Shown: positions 1-11,759, numbered from the stretch's first letter. The stretch: 64,000 nt of DNA from Gigaspora margarita (GCA_009809945.1 WTPW01002529.1:1-64000); one strand, 5' to 3'. Translations and numbers: made by a program. Notes: a model not told the origin generated them from the letters alone.

Positions 1-610
1 CATAAAATTCGTTATGATTTTCTGCAAGAAAATCTTCTGCCGCTTCCTGTAATTCATCTTCCGAAGGATATATTGAAGTTTCGAACAACTGCTTTGCAAT
101 CGCTTTTACCAATTGCTATATATAAAAATAGTTTTTATTATTTTAAATTAATTCAATTAATTAAAATATTAAAATATAAAAATAAAAATTACATTTATAA
201 AATTGCTTTCGTGAGCTAAGTCGAAACTTTCTGAAAATCTATCATCCATTTCGGATAAGCACCTTTTGATTCGACTCATTTTTTCGGATAGCTCGTTAAG
301 CTTGTCCATTATAGCTCCTAATGTATTACTAGGCACTTCTTAAAACAATTTTAAATAAAAAATTCAATTAGAAATATTATAAATAGTAAATTAATGAAAT
401 GAGAAAAATGTTATAAATTTAAATACCTTCGGAATATCTCAGACTAATTTGAATATTAGGCGATCCTCTTGATTCAACCAAATGCTCAGCATATTTTTCA
501 GTTTCCCTTACGGTGGTACCAGCGGTGCCAGCAATAATTCCGGCAAAGACAGCTCGATTTGTTGCAATTTTTTTGGGTTGTTTTGCTTTTTTTGAAGATC
601 TAGCAGTCAT
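1..610 (-). CDS. Unrecognised multi-exon gene, 5' part, runs off the left edge
   Basis: I do not recognise the product. Three exons read cleanly on the minus strand: 610-427, 338-193 and 115-1, joined by introns 426-339 (GTATTT...AAG) and 192-116 (GTAATT...TAG). The joined frame stays open for about 148 codons and continues past base 1. The ATG at 610 opens a basic N-terminus (MTARSSKKAKQPKK), followed by a Gly/Ala/Thr-rich stretch, a charged helical segment (MDKLNELSEKMSRIKR, probable coiled coil) and an acidic segment (SEDELQEAAEDF). The first intron has a tandem AAGAAG acceptor, so a one-codon splice choice is possible. Upstream is a long CT-rich tract (GA on the plus strand), common in fungal promoters. 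The gene may belong to the transposon whose end lies at 2769-2896. Exon phases support a real gene; function unknown. Confidence 0.6.
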
Positions 611-706
611 TGTGTTTGCGAAGTGTACGAAAATTGATTGGGAGATTTAAAAGTTGCGAAAGTATGCGAAAGGTTGTAATATTTTAGTTTATAAGAGAGA
701 TAGCTG

Positions 707-892
707 AGAGAATGAGATAGAGAGATAGAAAGATAAAGAGAGAGAGAGATAGAGAGAGAAAGATATATAAAGAGAGAAAAAGATGGAGAGAGAGAAAGAT
801 AGAAAGAGAGATTTATAAATAGAGAGAGAGATAGAGAGAGAGATAAAGAGAGAGAGAATAGAGAGAGATAGAGAGAGAGAGATAGAGAGAAG
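707..892. repeat. GA-rich microsatellite (CT-rich on the minus strand)
   Basis: Nearly pure GAGA/GATA tract. It lies about 100 bases upstream of the minus-strand gene that starts at 610, so it could act as that gene's CT-rich promoter tract. A 125-residue Ser/Leu reading frame across it is low-complexity and not a gene. Confidence 0.85.
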
Positions 893-1193
893 ATTCGGAT
901 TAGTGTAAATGTTTTATAGAATAGGAAGATAATTCGAAAATATGCGAAATGTTTGAAAATTTTTAAAGGTAAAAATAAATGCACGAAATAAGTGAAGTAT
1001 AAAATGTTTTAAAGGATATTTATGAAAATGAATTGGAATGACAACGAAGAGAGGGAATAGAAAATATCGTCCGTATTTAAATATTTTCAAAAAATTGTAA
1101 TGTAATCAAATTGCTTTCGCATATTCATTAAAAAAAATTTTTTTACTATTTAAAACCATTCGTCTAAAATAATCAAACAAATATATATATATT

Positions 1194-2150
1194 GATAATA
1201 AAACCGTTCATGACAATTGCTTAAAGGTTTTAGCTCTATTTTTAAATTAAAAATTAATCTGCTTTGAAAACAAATAACCATTTATAGTAAATGCATATTG
1301 TATATTATTCTTTTGTTTAGTAAATGCATTCCTGATTTTTAATTTATATTTTTATGTAATCAAGTTTTTCAATTAACAATACACATGCTAATGTATTTAA
1401 GGGATTATTAGATGTAAATAAAAATGGGTTTATTATTAAAACTTTTATACTTTCGTCTTATCTATTATTCGTCTAATTGAATTTCATTTTTAAATGATTT
1501 CGAAATATTTCAAAATGCGGCACAAATACTGAAATATATTAAATTTGCAAATTTTGNTAANATTATTCAAAATTTATTATATTAACCCGCGAATGTGACA
1601 TTTAAATCNNGGTAATCAATCAATATATATATATATTAATTAATTGTTCTCAGATATATTTTAATTAATTCGAATATATTCGAAATATTTGATAATTTTA
1701 TTTTTATTAAAAAATTAAATTATTTTATAATTTACTTGAATTACATTTATATTTAGATTTTTAAATACTTTTGAAATAATTTTCGATTAATAAAACCAAC
1801 TCACGATGATTACTTTAGAATTTTTAGCTTCATTTTTAAATTAAATATTATTTATACTATATTTAGAGATTAGTGAATATTTTAATAAAAACTAAACCGC
1901 TTTGAAAACCCAATGACCATTTATAGTAATTGTACATTATTCTTTTGTTTAGTAAATGCATTCCATTTATAATCGAGTTTTTTCAATTAACAATACACAT
2001 GCTAATGTGGATTATTAGATGTAAATAAAAAAGGGTTTATTATTAAAGTATTTATGCTTTTTGTCTCATTCATTATTTGTCTAATTGAATTTTATTTTTA
2101 AATGTTTTTGAAATATTTCGAAATATTGCGAAAATTCTGAAATATATTTA
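1194..2150. repeat. Diverged tandem duplication, unit about 590 bp
   Basis: The stretch starting at 1198 (ATAAAACCGTTCATGAC) recurs at about 1788 (ATAAAACCAACTCACGATG). Both copies continue through TTCTTTTGTTTAGTAAATGC, AATACACATGCTAATG and GGGTTTATTATTAAA. The copies have diverged by substitutions and indels. Stray n at 1558, 1561 and 1609-1610 mark uncertain assembly here. No coding potential seen. Confidence 0.75.
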
Positions 2151-2214
2151 TATTTAGCAAATTATATTAATATTATTCAAAATTTATCATTCAAAGCAAC
2201 GATGATTTAAATGC

Positions 2215-2520
2215 ACTGAGAATGTGATCATTTGAATCTGGTTAAGTTCAAATGAATTTGAAGAAATAGGAGCATTTGAACCACAAACAGAATCATTTGA
2301 TCCCGGTTTGGATCATTTAATCCCAAGTTGGGTTCAAATACTCAAAATGATATTATTTGAACGGGGTTGATGATTATTTGAACCTGGGTTTGTTCAGATG
2401 GGGCTCAAATAAACCAAAAAATGGCATCATTTGACCTGGTTTGATTCAAATGACCCGAAATTGGATTATTTGATCCTGGGTTGGTTCAAATGTACCCAGA
2501 CATGATCATTTGTTTTAGAA
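2215..2520. repeat. Degenerate tandem repeat of ATCATTTGAACC-type units
   Basis: About seven imperfect units of roughly 40-50 bp alternate ATCATTTGA(A/T)CC(T/C)GG with GGTTCAAATG. Each unit is itself a short imperfect palindrome. The spacing is irregular, so this is a decayed minisatellite or transposon subterminal array rather than a CRISPR-like array. Confidence 0.65.
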
Positions 2521-2768
2521 AATGGCAGGTTATCAGAAGAAAGAATTGATAGGATCACTTTTGTGTAGGTCGATAGTATATTATTTGAAATTATTTAATA
2601 TTATTTTGTGTTTTTGAAAATTACTTAATATTTTCGCAATATTTCAAAATTTATTATTTCGAAATATTTCGAAAATGTTTGCGAAATATTTCAAAATTTT
2701 TTTTAAATATTTTGAAAAATACAAAATTCGAAATATTTCGAAATAAATTTCGAAATATTTCGCACATA

Positions 2769-2896
2769 TAATTTGCTGATGGATATATATCGATTTTTAT
2801 CCAATTAATCAATATATAACAATATTTTATAATCAATATAAAACGATTAAGTGTTATATATCGATCAATATCTATATATAAAATTTTCTGATATAG
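2769..2896. mobile_element. Terminal region of a transposon rich in TCGATATATA
   Basis: The reverse complement of this stretch matches 37069-37200 over more than 100 bp (GCAAATTTTATATATAGATAT, then repeated ATCGATATATA). It is therefore the right end of an element whose other end is left of the window. It abuts gypsy reverse-transcriptase sequence at about 2896, suggesting insertion into that element. No target duplication can be checked because the left end is missing. Confidence 0.55.
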
Positions 2897-3277
2897 GCAA
2901 TTGGGTGTTCCTTTTTAGCATCAGAGAGTTGGTTTAAGGTGGTTCCAAATCTTTCATAGGATGCATTTGTAGCAAGAATAAATTCTTTTCTACAGTCTGG
3001 GTAGATAAGAATAGGAGCAGTAGTTAACTGGTATTTTAATTCATCAAAAGCCTTTTGACATTTCGTNTTTTTCGATCAATATCTATATATAAAATTTTCT
3101 GATATAGGCAATTGGGTGTTTTTTTTTTTTTTCAGAGAGTTGGTTTAAGGTGGTTCCAAATCTTTCATAGGATGCATTTGTAGCAAGAATAAATTCTTTT
3201 CTACAGTCTGGGTAGATAAGAATAGGAGCAGTAGTTAACTGGTATTTTAATTCATCAAAAGCCTTTTGACATTTCGT
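2861..3277. repeat. Exact 206-bp duplication around a single n (probable scaffolding error)
   Basis: 2861-3066 is repeated at 3072-3277 (offset 211). The only difference is 14 bases, 3119-3132, which read T where the first copy has TTCCTTTTTAGCAT. The copies are joined by one n and a short T run. Identity this high in otherwise diverged DNA, with an n at the joint, points to overlapping contig ends joined without merging. Confidence 0.85.
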
Positions 3278-6200
3278 GTTCTATTTATAAGCATTGTCCT
3301 TATACAATAGCTAATTAAGAGGGTGAGCGATGGAGGAAAAATGTTTAATAAATTGTCTATAGTATCTAGCAAGTTCTAAAAATAATCATAATTGAGTTAT
3401 ATTTTGTGGATGTTGGATATTTTAAACAGCAGTTATCTTGTCTGAATTTGGGAAGATTCCTTTTTCTTCAATAATATGTTCTAGAAAAGGTAGTTTTTTT
3501 ATTCAAAAATTACAGTTTTTATTATTCAATTTTAATCCAGCTTTCTGAATTCTGATAAAGACTTCTCAAATATGTTTAATATAATTATCAAATGTTCATT
3601 TTTTTTTTTTTTTATTATCTAGATATACTACAACATACTTGTAAGCTATACTTTTGTATTTTTTTTTTTTTTAGCATTAAAAGGTAGCAGGGACATTATA
3701 CAATCCAAAAGGCATGACTTTTTTTTTTTTTTTTCTGTATCTGGATATAAAAGCAGTTTTCTCTCTATCTTCTGGGTATTTTTTTTTTTTTTAATATCCA
3801 CTCATAAGATCTAAAGTGGAAAAATAAGTAGCTCTAGCAAGGAAGTTAAGCATTTATCAATTCGTAGTAGGGGATACTAATCCTTTTTAGTAACTGTATT
3901 GAGTTTTTAGTAGTCTACACAAAATCTTTTCTTTCCATTTTTCTTGTTTACAAGTACATTTTTTTTTTTTTTAGCAAGGACTAGAGGACTCTCTAATTAA
4001 TTTATTTTCTAGTATTCATTTTTTTTTTTTTTTTATAAATATTTGTTAAGTAAGAGGTACTATATAGGGTCGTAAGCTAATAGGTGATCCATCATCAGTA
4101 AATATTCGATGCACAACTAGATCAGTTCTATCTAGTTGGGTCATATCTTTTGCAAAAAGGTTTGCAAATTCAAGAAGCAATTGCTGAAACTGGGCTCCTT
4201 GGTTAGTAGTAAGGGGACCTACTTTTGGGCTAATTTTCTGAATCATATATATTTCTCATTTTTTTTTTTTTTTATTATTGTCTGTATCTTCAAGTAGTAT
4301 TTGATCATGCTCAGGATAACAAAAATTTTGAGTACTCTGGTTACTAGACTTGGGTATAGAGACAGAAGACTCGATATATAAGTTCCTTAATCGATGATGA
4401 AAATTTTCAAAATAAATAACTTAGTCCTGTAAGTTCTTAATAGTCTGTTCCTGGTATTTAAAGGTTTTAGCTTGTTTTTGAAGAAGAGTAATAATTTGAA
4501 ATAGTTGAATCAGTTCAGCTGATTCTAGAATAGATGAGATAGTTTGATAGGTATGATAATAGGTAACTCTATTACAAGGAGCATAGTAGATTTATTTAGA
4601 TTAGGTGCTTTAGGTACTGAGAGATAGAAGAAGAAAAATTTATGTTTCTGGATCTGAAGGAGTATTAGTGTCTTCATAGCATTTTTTGCACTAATTTTTA
4701 TATTGTTGAAATTCATCATTAGTTTTGACCAGATTTGGTAAACTTCACCAACACCTAATTCACCAACACCTATTTCACTGATAGCCATTTTATCGACAGC
4801 CCACTTCTCTGACAACACATTTCATTGACAGTCTATTTATCTGACAGCTATTTCACTGTCTTCACTTCCTTGACAGCCTATTTTCCTGACAGTTCATTTT
4901 GCCAACAATTCTTTTTTATTTTTTTTTTTTTTCCTAGCCATTACTAACTATAAAGTGGGCAAACCCTAACCCTAATCTGCCCAAAGTTGTCGACAAAATG
5001 AACTGTCGGGTAAATGGGCTGTCGGTTAAGTGAAATCTGGGAAATAGGCTGTCGGTGAAATGGACTGTTAGTGAAATGCATTGTCAGAGAAGTGAGCTTT
5101 TTTTTTTTTTTTTGTCAGTGAAATAGGTATTGGCGAATTAGGTTTCAGTGAAATTGGGTTTTTTTTTTTTTTTCATCATACAGGATTCACAAAGTCCAGC
5201 AGTTTCTGCAAAGTTTCTTTTTTTTTTTTTTTAGCTTTTCTTTTATCAAAATTAGGATGACTCATGTCAAAAGATTCAGCAAAAATTCTTTGTAGCATTT
5301 GTTCTTTTGTTTCTGATCATTCTATATAGGTAGCTCTTATAATAACATTAACTTCGTCATATATATAGCCTTGATTAGAATGGTCATTGTATTGGGGTTC
5401 AAGAGCATGAGCAAGATCTTCATTGCTTTTACCAATCTGGATCTTAGCTAAACGAAAATTTTTTTTTTTTTTAAGGTCATAGCTGTGTTTAGCATTTCTA
5501 GTAGATTCAGTGTAGTGATTTTTTTTTTTTTTTAAGTTACAATTGGGGTTATATTCAATATCCTGGGCAGCTTTATGGGCATAGAGATGTTCTAGGTCAC
5601 AAAATCGAATATCCTCTCGACTAGAATCAAGTTTAATCATTTTGGATCTAATTTCTTGTTTCTTGCAGAGTTTATATTTTGTTAAAGTTCCTCTATCTTC
5701 ACTATTGGTGAAGAATTCAATGCTTTGGGAGTGATCACGATCTAAAGCATGATGGAAGTCAATCCAATATCTATTGTATACTATTGTTTGGTTCAATGAT
5801 CTAATCTCTTCTGGTTTCTTAAATACTTTACATTTATAGTAGTAGTTGATTCATAGCCGAGTATAATGAGAGAGGTGTTTTTTTTTTTTTTTCTGGGAAT
5901 TGCAACCACATTCAAATCTTTAGTTTTCTAGTTTCTGGTTTTTTTTTTTTTTGTTGGCTCCAATGTGTCCATATTGTCCATATTAATAATGTCAGTTTTT
6001 TTTTTTTTTTTTATATAAATGATTTGATTGGGAGCAGGTTTTGCAAATATTTCATTTATTTTTTTTTTTTTTACAATAGGCAGTGAGATGTCCATAGCAA
6101 CAGTAGCGATAGTATTCATTTTTTTTTTTTTTAGCATAGAGATAATTATAGGAGTAACAGCATTTACTTTTCTGATTAGAAAAAGATGCACTAGATCTGG

Positions 6201-9200
6201 GTCTGCAAGTGATAGTTGTCCAAGTATCTGGATCTGTATTCACCATATAAGCTTCATTTAGACTTAGATATTCTTGTTCAAAATTTTCCAACTCTATTTC
6301 ACAGTTATGGTAGGTTGAGCAGGTAAAAGTTGGTTATTTTCATATATAGTAGGAACATAGATTTTCTTTTTATTCTAGTGAAGAGAATAAGCTTTGTTCT
6401 TCTAGCTGTAACTGGCATCTACTTTTTGAGTCCAATCATTATCTAGAAGTAATGAATAAGAAATAGTATTCATAACTTCTATATTAAGTGGGATAGTGGT
6501 TCTTTCTATTTCAATAGGCAAACCCTTAATAATTCCTAAAGGTCAAATGGAGGATCCAGCAGCAAATACAATAAGGCTAGTAGAAGGAGCTTCAATTTTT
6601 AGTCCAAGTTCTTTTACAACTTGGTGTGAGATCATGCTAATAGCAGTACCACTATCAATGATGGCATGGTAGGGCTTTCCTTGAAGTTTGATATTGCATT
6701 TAACAGGAGTGGTATAGGTTTTTTTTTTTTTTTGGGTTGCTTTAGGTTCTTGAGTCAAGTAACTGGCAAGAGCGATACTTTTTTTTTTTTTTCAAGAAAA
6801 GTTTTAAACTGTTCATAAATATAATCATTAGCAGTATCAATAGTATATACATCACGAGGGTAGGGGGTAGAAAATCGATTTCTAGATCTGGATTAGTCAG
6901 AGGATCAATAATTCTGATCATTTTTGTATCAATTACATGACTGATTTTGGTTTTAGGGTTAGTCATATCCAGAGCAGTTGTTATAGTTTTGGTTTCTGGA
7001 TTGACTTTGATTTCAAGATTTTTTTTTTTTTTAGGACTAATTGTTTCTAGAAAAGTAATTATTACTTCAGCCTCAGAATTGGTATCCTTGGTTGTTCTTT
7101 TTGTTGTTCTAGAATCAAGCATAACAATTTTGGATAAAATGTTCTTTTTGTTAACAATAATAACAGGTAGCATTAATGGCTCCTTGTTGTACTCAGTCTT
7201 TTTTTTTTTTTTAGTAATAGGCAGAAGTAGGAGAAGATGCAACTTGTTTTCAGCAAGATTTTTTTTTTTTTTAGAAATCTGTTCAGTAACTTGTTCAAGA
7301 GCTTGGTTAGTATCATTTTTTTTTTTTTTTTTAATTATAACTCATTCTGTTTCCCATTTTCATGTTCTAGCAATTGTATTTTTTTTTTTTTTAGGTTTTG
7401 CAGCTTGGACATTCATAGCATATTCTAAGCAAAGTTCTTTTTTTTTTTTTTTAATTATAATGGAAGCAGAGAAGATATTATTTGGGTCTACTTGTCCTTT
7501 TTTTTTTTTTTTGCGGCTAATATAAGTGTTAATATTGTCTGTGCCTTGTTTTATTTCATTTTTTTTTTTTTTCAGGTAGCTTTTTGCTTAGTGGTACTAA
7601 ACTTTTCTTTGAAGATATGGGTAAAACTAACAACATTATTATTTCTATGATCATTACTATGAAAATTAGTTGGGGTTCCTCAAGACTAGTGAGCCTTTCT
7701 TGAGTATTGTCCTTCATGTAAGCACAGACAAGTTCTAGTTGGCAAGCAGGACTCTAGTAGTTAGCTTTAGCAGCTTGTTTGAATTCTTTTATCTAGGTTA
7801 CAGGATCTTGAGTTCTATCACTATAATAAAAATCAATTTTGAGAAGAGATTTTTTACTGCCTCATTCCATAGCTTGGGCAAAAGTATTTATAGCATTAGC
7901 AGCAGCATTTAAAGTATTGTTAGTCATATTTTCTTCAAGTCCTTGGTCTTCTATAGTAGCGTCTGATTCTGATTTTGAAAATATGAGTTCTTCTTGATCA
8001 GGTTTTTTAGATTCTTCTTCTGATTCTTCTATTTCTTCTTTTTTTTTTTTTTTTGGTTCTTCGTTGAGGTCTTTTTTTTGTAGATTTAATTCTAAATCTA
8101 TTTCTTCTTCCAAAGCTTCGGGTTCATTACTAGTTGGGTTAGAGTAGGCTCCAACTATATGAGGTTCAATAACTTCAATTTGGAAAAGATAGATTTTGAT
8201 GTTGAACTCGAGAAGGGGTTTTTTTTTTTTTTGTAGTGTTAGGAGTTGGTGAGTTGGAAGATTAGGCTCTCTTAATACATTTGGTTGTAGAGAAGTTACT
8301 TGGGTTACTTCAATTATTTGGTGGTCAGTAGGAGCAGGTTGAGGAATAAAGAGATGAGGTGATCAACAATGTAGAGAAGGTGTATTTAGAGAAGTAGTAT
8401 TAGGAGTTAGATTAGTTTGATAAAGTTTATTTACAACTGGTAGTACAGAAGTAGCAGTAGTTCGAATAATTCAAAGAAAAGAATTGAGATTTCTAAAGAA
8501 TTGGTAGATTTGATTCAGTTTTTTTTTTTTTTTTTGAGGGTGAGAGAGTAGTTGATCAAGATGGATGGTAGTAAGAGGTTTTTTTTTTTTTTGAAGATAA
8601 AGAGAAAATTGGACTTGGGTAGTGTCTTCATCATAAAGTTTTTTTTTTTTTTATTGAGAAGGTTCAGCAAAATTATCTGGGTCGTCTAAATCTTCTGGTT
8701 TTTTTTTTTTTTTAGATTGTGGGTGAAGTGAAATACTAAATTCAAGGTTCTCATTGTTTTTTTTTTTTTTTTGCTAAGAGTAAGATTTTTAAGAGGATTA
8801 TCAGTGAGAGTTTGAAGAAAAGATATGGCTTGAATAGGCCATTCAATATAAAGATCAAAGGTAGTAACTTCAAAGGTGTTAGGTAAGATAGGGAAATGGA
8901 TAAAGTGAATATAGTGGTGAAGAAGAGCAGCGATAACTTTAACAGGATTAAAATTAGGATTGCTATATCAATAGCTAAAAACAATATCTCTAGTAGCAGC
9001 TCTAGTAGTGTTATAATCTATTCGAAGTTTGCAAAGTTCAAAGTATGCTCCAATAGTTTGTTGAGTATATTGGTTAGCAAAATAAATGAATTAGTATTCT
9101 GTTCAAAAAGTGCAAAATTGTTAATAGTAAATGATAGATGGAAAGCAAATAGAGCAAGATAAATCTGAATGGGTAATTTTTTTTTTTTTTTTTGCAAGAG

Positions 9201-9230
9201 AAGTTGGATGGCTAGCTTTGTGTACTTCAA
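2897..9230 (-). pseudogene. Ty3/gypsy retrotransposon polyprotein, decayed and 3'-truncated
   Basis: Minus-strand order is gag, protease, zinc knuckle, reverse transcriptase. Gag-like sequence runs from about 9200 to 7600, with an acidic Glu-rich segment (8113-7862) and a core (KSLLKIDFYYSDRTQDPV, WIKEF-type). A retropepsin domain sits at 6758-6543 with IIDSGTAISM as catalytic Asp-Ser-Gly, followed by LLLDNDW near 6450. A knuckle-like CCYGHLTAYC lies near 6100. RT starts at 4246 (FAKDMTQLDRTDLVVHRI), continues through NGKKRFCVDY near 3935 and ends near VVVYLDN (3610), where the second Asp of YLDD appears lost. RNase H and integrase are absent because another element abuts at about 2896. Many in-frame stops, mostly TAG, show it is dead. 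The 14-T blocks add artificial Lys runs. Confidence 0.85.
4738..5165. mobile_element. Foldback element made of GTCAGTGAAAT-type units, inside the gypsy relic
   Basis: Left arm (about 4740-4910) carries TTCACCAACACCTA and repeated CTGACAG...TTTCACTG. The right arm (about 4985-5165) carries the complement, TGTCGGTGAAATGG and TGTCAGTGAAATAGG. Each arm is a series of roughly 20-bp near-repeats, so the element is both an inverted and a tandem repeat. The loop contains AACCCTAACCCTAA. It lies between gypsy protein segments (RT side at or below 4246, upstream segment at or above 5317), so it probably inserted there. Confidence 0.65.
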
Positions 9231-9431
9231 TTTGTGCTTTTTTTTTTTTTTTAGCTTTACTTATATAAAAGATCTAAGGAATAAACAATTTAAAATTTTT
9301 AACTTAAAAGAAAAGAGAAAAAGGTTAGATACTAAAATGTTTAGAATATATTATAAAGTTTTTTTTTTTTTTATCTTGGTCTAAAAAAAAATACTAATAA
9401 ACAATAACTAAACAATAATTTTTTTTTTTTT

Positions 9432-9545
9432 TCAGAGGCTTCAAGTATGCCCTTCTAAATGAATCTTTTTCAATTCGATTTTTTTTTTTTTTTATTACAA
9501 AAGTAAGAGGCTTCAAGTATGCCCTTCTAAATGAATCTTTTTTTT
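9432..9545. repeat. Direct repeat of a 34-bp segment next to the gypsy 5' end
   Basis: AGAGGCTTCAAGTATGCCCT and the following CTAAATGAATC occur at about 9433 and again at about 9510, about 77 bp apart, with a 14-T block between. This is probably untranslated leader of the retrotransposon. Confidence 0.6.
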
Positions 9546-9654
9546 TTTTTTTAGAAAACCAAAAATAATTACTTTAATAAGAGGAGGAGAGAGAAAAATT
9601 TTTTTTTTTTTTAGAAAAAGAGAGATTCCAAATATTCTGGTTGTTTTTAATGAA

Positions 9655-10165
9655 TTCTGCCAGAAGGCACCAAAATGTTAAAAGTGACTATAGCCTTTTA
9701 TATAGTACTTGCAACACATTTTTTTTTTTTTTGAATCTTATAAGGGTCAAAGAAGATATGAAGTGGTATGCAAGTAAAATATTACTTCACTAGAGTGGTT
9801 CATTATATTTATTTATCGATATATTTATTTATGATATATTTTTTTTTTTTTTACTATTCCTAAATATTAGAGGAGAGGGGAATCTGAGTCTAATGTGCTT
9901 TTTTTTTTTTTTCTAGGGTTTATATATCTTTTATAGCAATAATAAAAATAGTACAAATTTTTTTTTTTTTTTAAATAGTAAATGGTAGAAATAGTAAATG
10001 GTAGAAATGGTAAATAGTTTTTTTTTTTTTTTGTAGAAATAGTAAATGGTAGAAATGGTATGGTAAATGGTAAAAATGTTTTTTTTTTTTTTTAGTAAAT
10101 GGTAGAAATAGTAACCATTTCATCCATCCTTCTATTTATTTTTTTTTTTTTTTAATAATAATACA
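9655..10165 (-). mobile_element. Probable LTR and leader of the gypsy element, with minisatellite
   Basis: Upstream of gag (minus strand) the sequence TGGTGCCTTCTGGCAG at about 9670-9655 resembles a tRNA primer-binding site. It is followed outward by TATATAAAAGG (about 9700-9690), a plausible LTR promoter. From about 10007 to 10120 there is an imperfect minisatellite of GGTAGAAATAGTAAAT / GGTAGAAATGGTAAAT units (14-16 bp). I cannot define the outer LTR boundary, there is no second LTR in the window, and 14-T blocks cover part of it. Confidence 0.35.
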
Positions 10166-10389
10166 ATGATATAATATAATAAATTTAACTAAAATATAAT
10201 AATAATTAAAATAGAAAAATAATAACATTCAATTCATTCTATAACAATAGCTGTAGAGATTCTATGGTCACTATGGCAGTTGGTACAAGCAGGTTAATTC
10301 TGGATGGCATAATGCAAACTAGGAGATATTGGATTAGAAATTGATAGATAATTAATAATTTTGGTTGTTAAAATTTCAAAAATTAATAC

Positions 10390-10600
10390 CAACATGATGT
10401 TGAAAGATTAAAAAAAAAAATAAAAATAAAATAAAAATAAAAAATAAAAATAAAAAACAAAATGAAACCAAAAAAATGAAGTAAAACCAAAAAAAATGAA
10501 ACCAAAATAAAAAAGCAATATAAACTGAATAGAAGATCTAATTATAAACAAAAATCTTGTCAAAAAGAAAAAAATAAACAAAAATCTAATCTGATCTTGT
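10390..10600. repeat. A-rich low-complexity tract
   Basis: Runs of AAAAATAAAA, then repeated AAAACCAAAAAAATGAA units. No gene or structured element seen. Confidence 0.8.
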
Positions 10601-10775
10601 AATATATAATATATACATTATCAAAATATATTGAATTTATTAATCCAATATGCTTTTGGTATGATTCAGATTACAAATTTATTGATCTAGCTTGGTTTTT
10701 TAGTTTTAAAATATTTCAAAAATATTAGAGCTAAAATATTTTAAAATCATATTCAAAATATTTTAAAATAACCCC

Positions 10776-11613
10776 AGATATTTCTCATATAGGTCATAAC
10801 TAGGGTTTGGCCAATTTTGACCTAATTTGCTAAAAATAAGATCTACATTTTGTTAATTGCTGATCCAGATAAGATCAGCAGAATTTTATATTAGAAATTG
10901 GGGCAAAATTTCTATGATATACTGAAATCTAAGCAGAGTCAAATGAAAAGTAATTTTTTTATTAAGTTAATGATACAGGTTGATTAATTAAAAGTTGTAG
11001 AGCTTGTCGAGACGCATCTAACAGTAGTTAAATTATCCAAATCGACCTAGTGGATAGCGAGATATTATTAAAAAATGATTGGCTGACTATGTATAATCTC
11101 TACGTAAACAAATATTGTTTACATGGAGATTTTACATAGTCAGCTATTCGTTTTTTAATAATATTTCAGTATTCACTAGGCCAATTTGGATGATCCAACT
11201 ACCATTAGATGCATCTCGTTTTTTTTTTTTTTTTTCAATTAATTGACATGTATTGTTAACTTAATAAAAAAATTACTTTTCATTTGACTCTGCTCAGATT
11301 TCAGCATATAATAAAAATTTATATTGTACTTATCCCCATTTTTTTTTTTTTTCCCAATATAGTAATTCTGCTGATCTTATCCGGATCATCAATTAAATAA
11401 CTTTTGATTTAGTAATGAGAATTGAATAAACTTTTTTTGTTAGATGCACCTTACTGAGAGTTTTATTTTAAAGAAAACATTTATTCAAATTGGACTACTA
11501 AATGCCAAGATAATTGCTAAAAAATGTTTTTTGTTTCTTAAATTTTGGGGGTTTTTGCTAAAACATATTATATATGATTTCTGTACTAGATGTCCAGGTC
11601 CTTTTGAAATTGT
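10776..11613. mobile_element. hAT-like MITE copy split by a foldback element
   Basis: The ends match the intact element at 43436-43734: left ACCCCAGATAT...GGTCATAACTAGGGTTTGGCC, right ...GATTTCTGTACTAGATGTCC. Shared interior text includes CCAATTTTGACCTAATTTGCT and GCCAAGATAATTGC. Relative to the intact copy it carries an extra segment, 10855-11402. The terminal bases have decayed and no clear target duplication survives. Confidence 0.7.
10855..11402. mobile_element. Foldback (long inverted repeat) element, about 550 bp
   Basis: Two arms of about 250 bp meet near 11110 (TGTTTACATGGAG against CTCTACGTAAACA). Ends are TTAATTGCTGATCC and GGATCATCAATTAA. No coding sequence. The same arm sequence (GAGACGCATCTAA..., CTAGTGGAT, AACTTAATAAAAAAAT) recurs at 14013-14535 and 47036-47587. 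The right arm contains two 14-T blocks. Confidence 0.85.
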
Positions 11614-11759
11614 TTTTGAAATATTTTAAAATTTTGATATTTTAAAATATTTTAAAATAGATTGTGAAATATTTCACTTATTTTGTAGTATACAAGATCT
11701 TTCAAAAGATTTTGTATATATAAATTTGCTGATAGTAATCAAGATCAAATCTGTTTTTT

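Noticed and set aside
607..984. 125-codon Ser/Leu-rich minus-strand frame
   Set aside because: A translation of the GA microsatellite; no start context or domain.
2215..2520. CRISPR-like repeat array
   Set aside because: Units are imperfect and irregularly spaced, with no unique spacers, in a eukaryotic context.
4960..4975. Telomere repeat AACCCTAACCCTAA
   Set aside because: Only two units, inside the loop of a foldback element; not a chromosome end.
6028..9384. Frames rich in poly-Phe and poly-Lys at 20-residue spacing
   Set aside because: Produced by the 14-T overwritten blocks and by antisense of the gypsy coding region.
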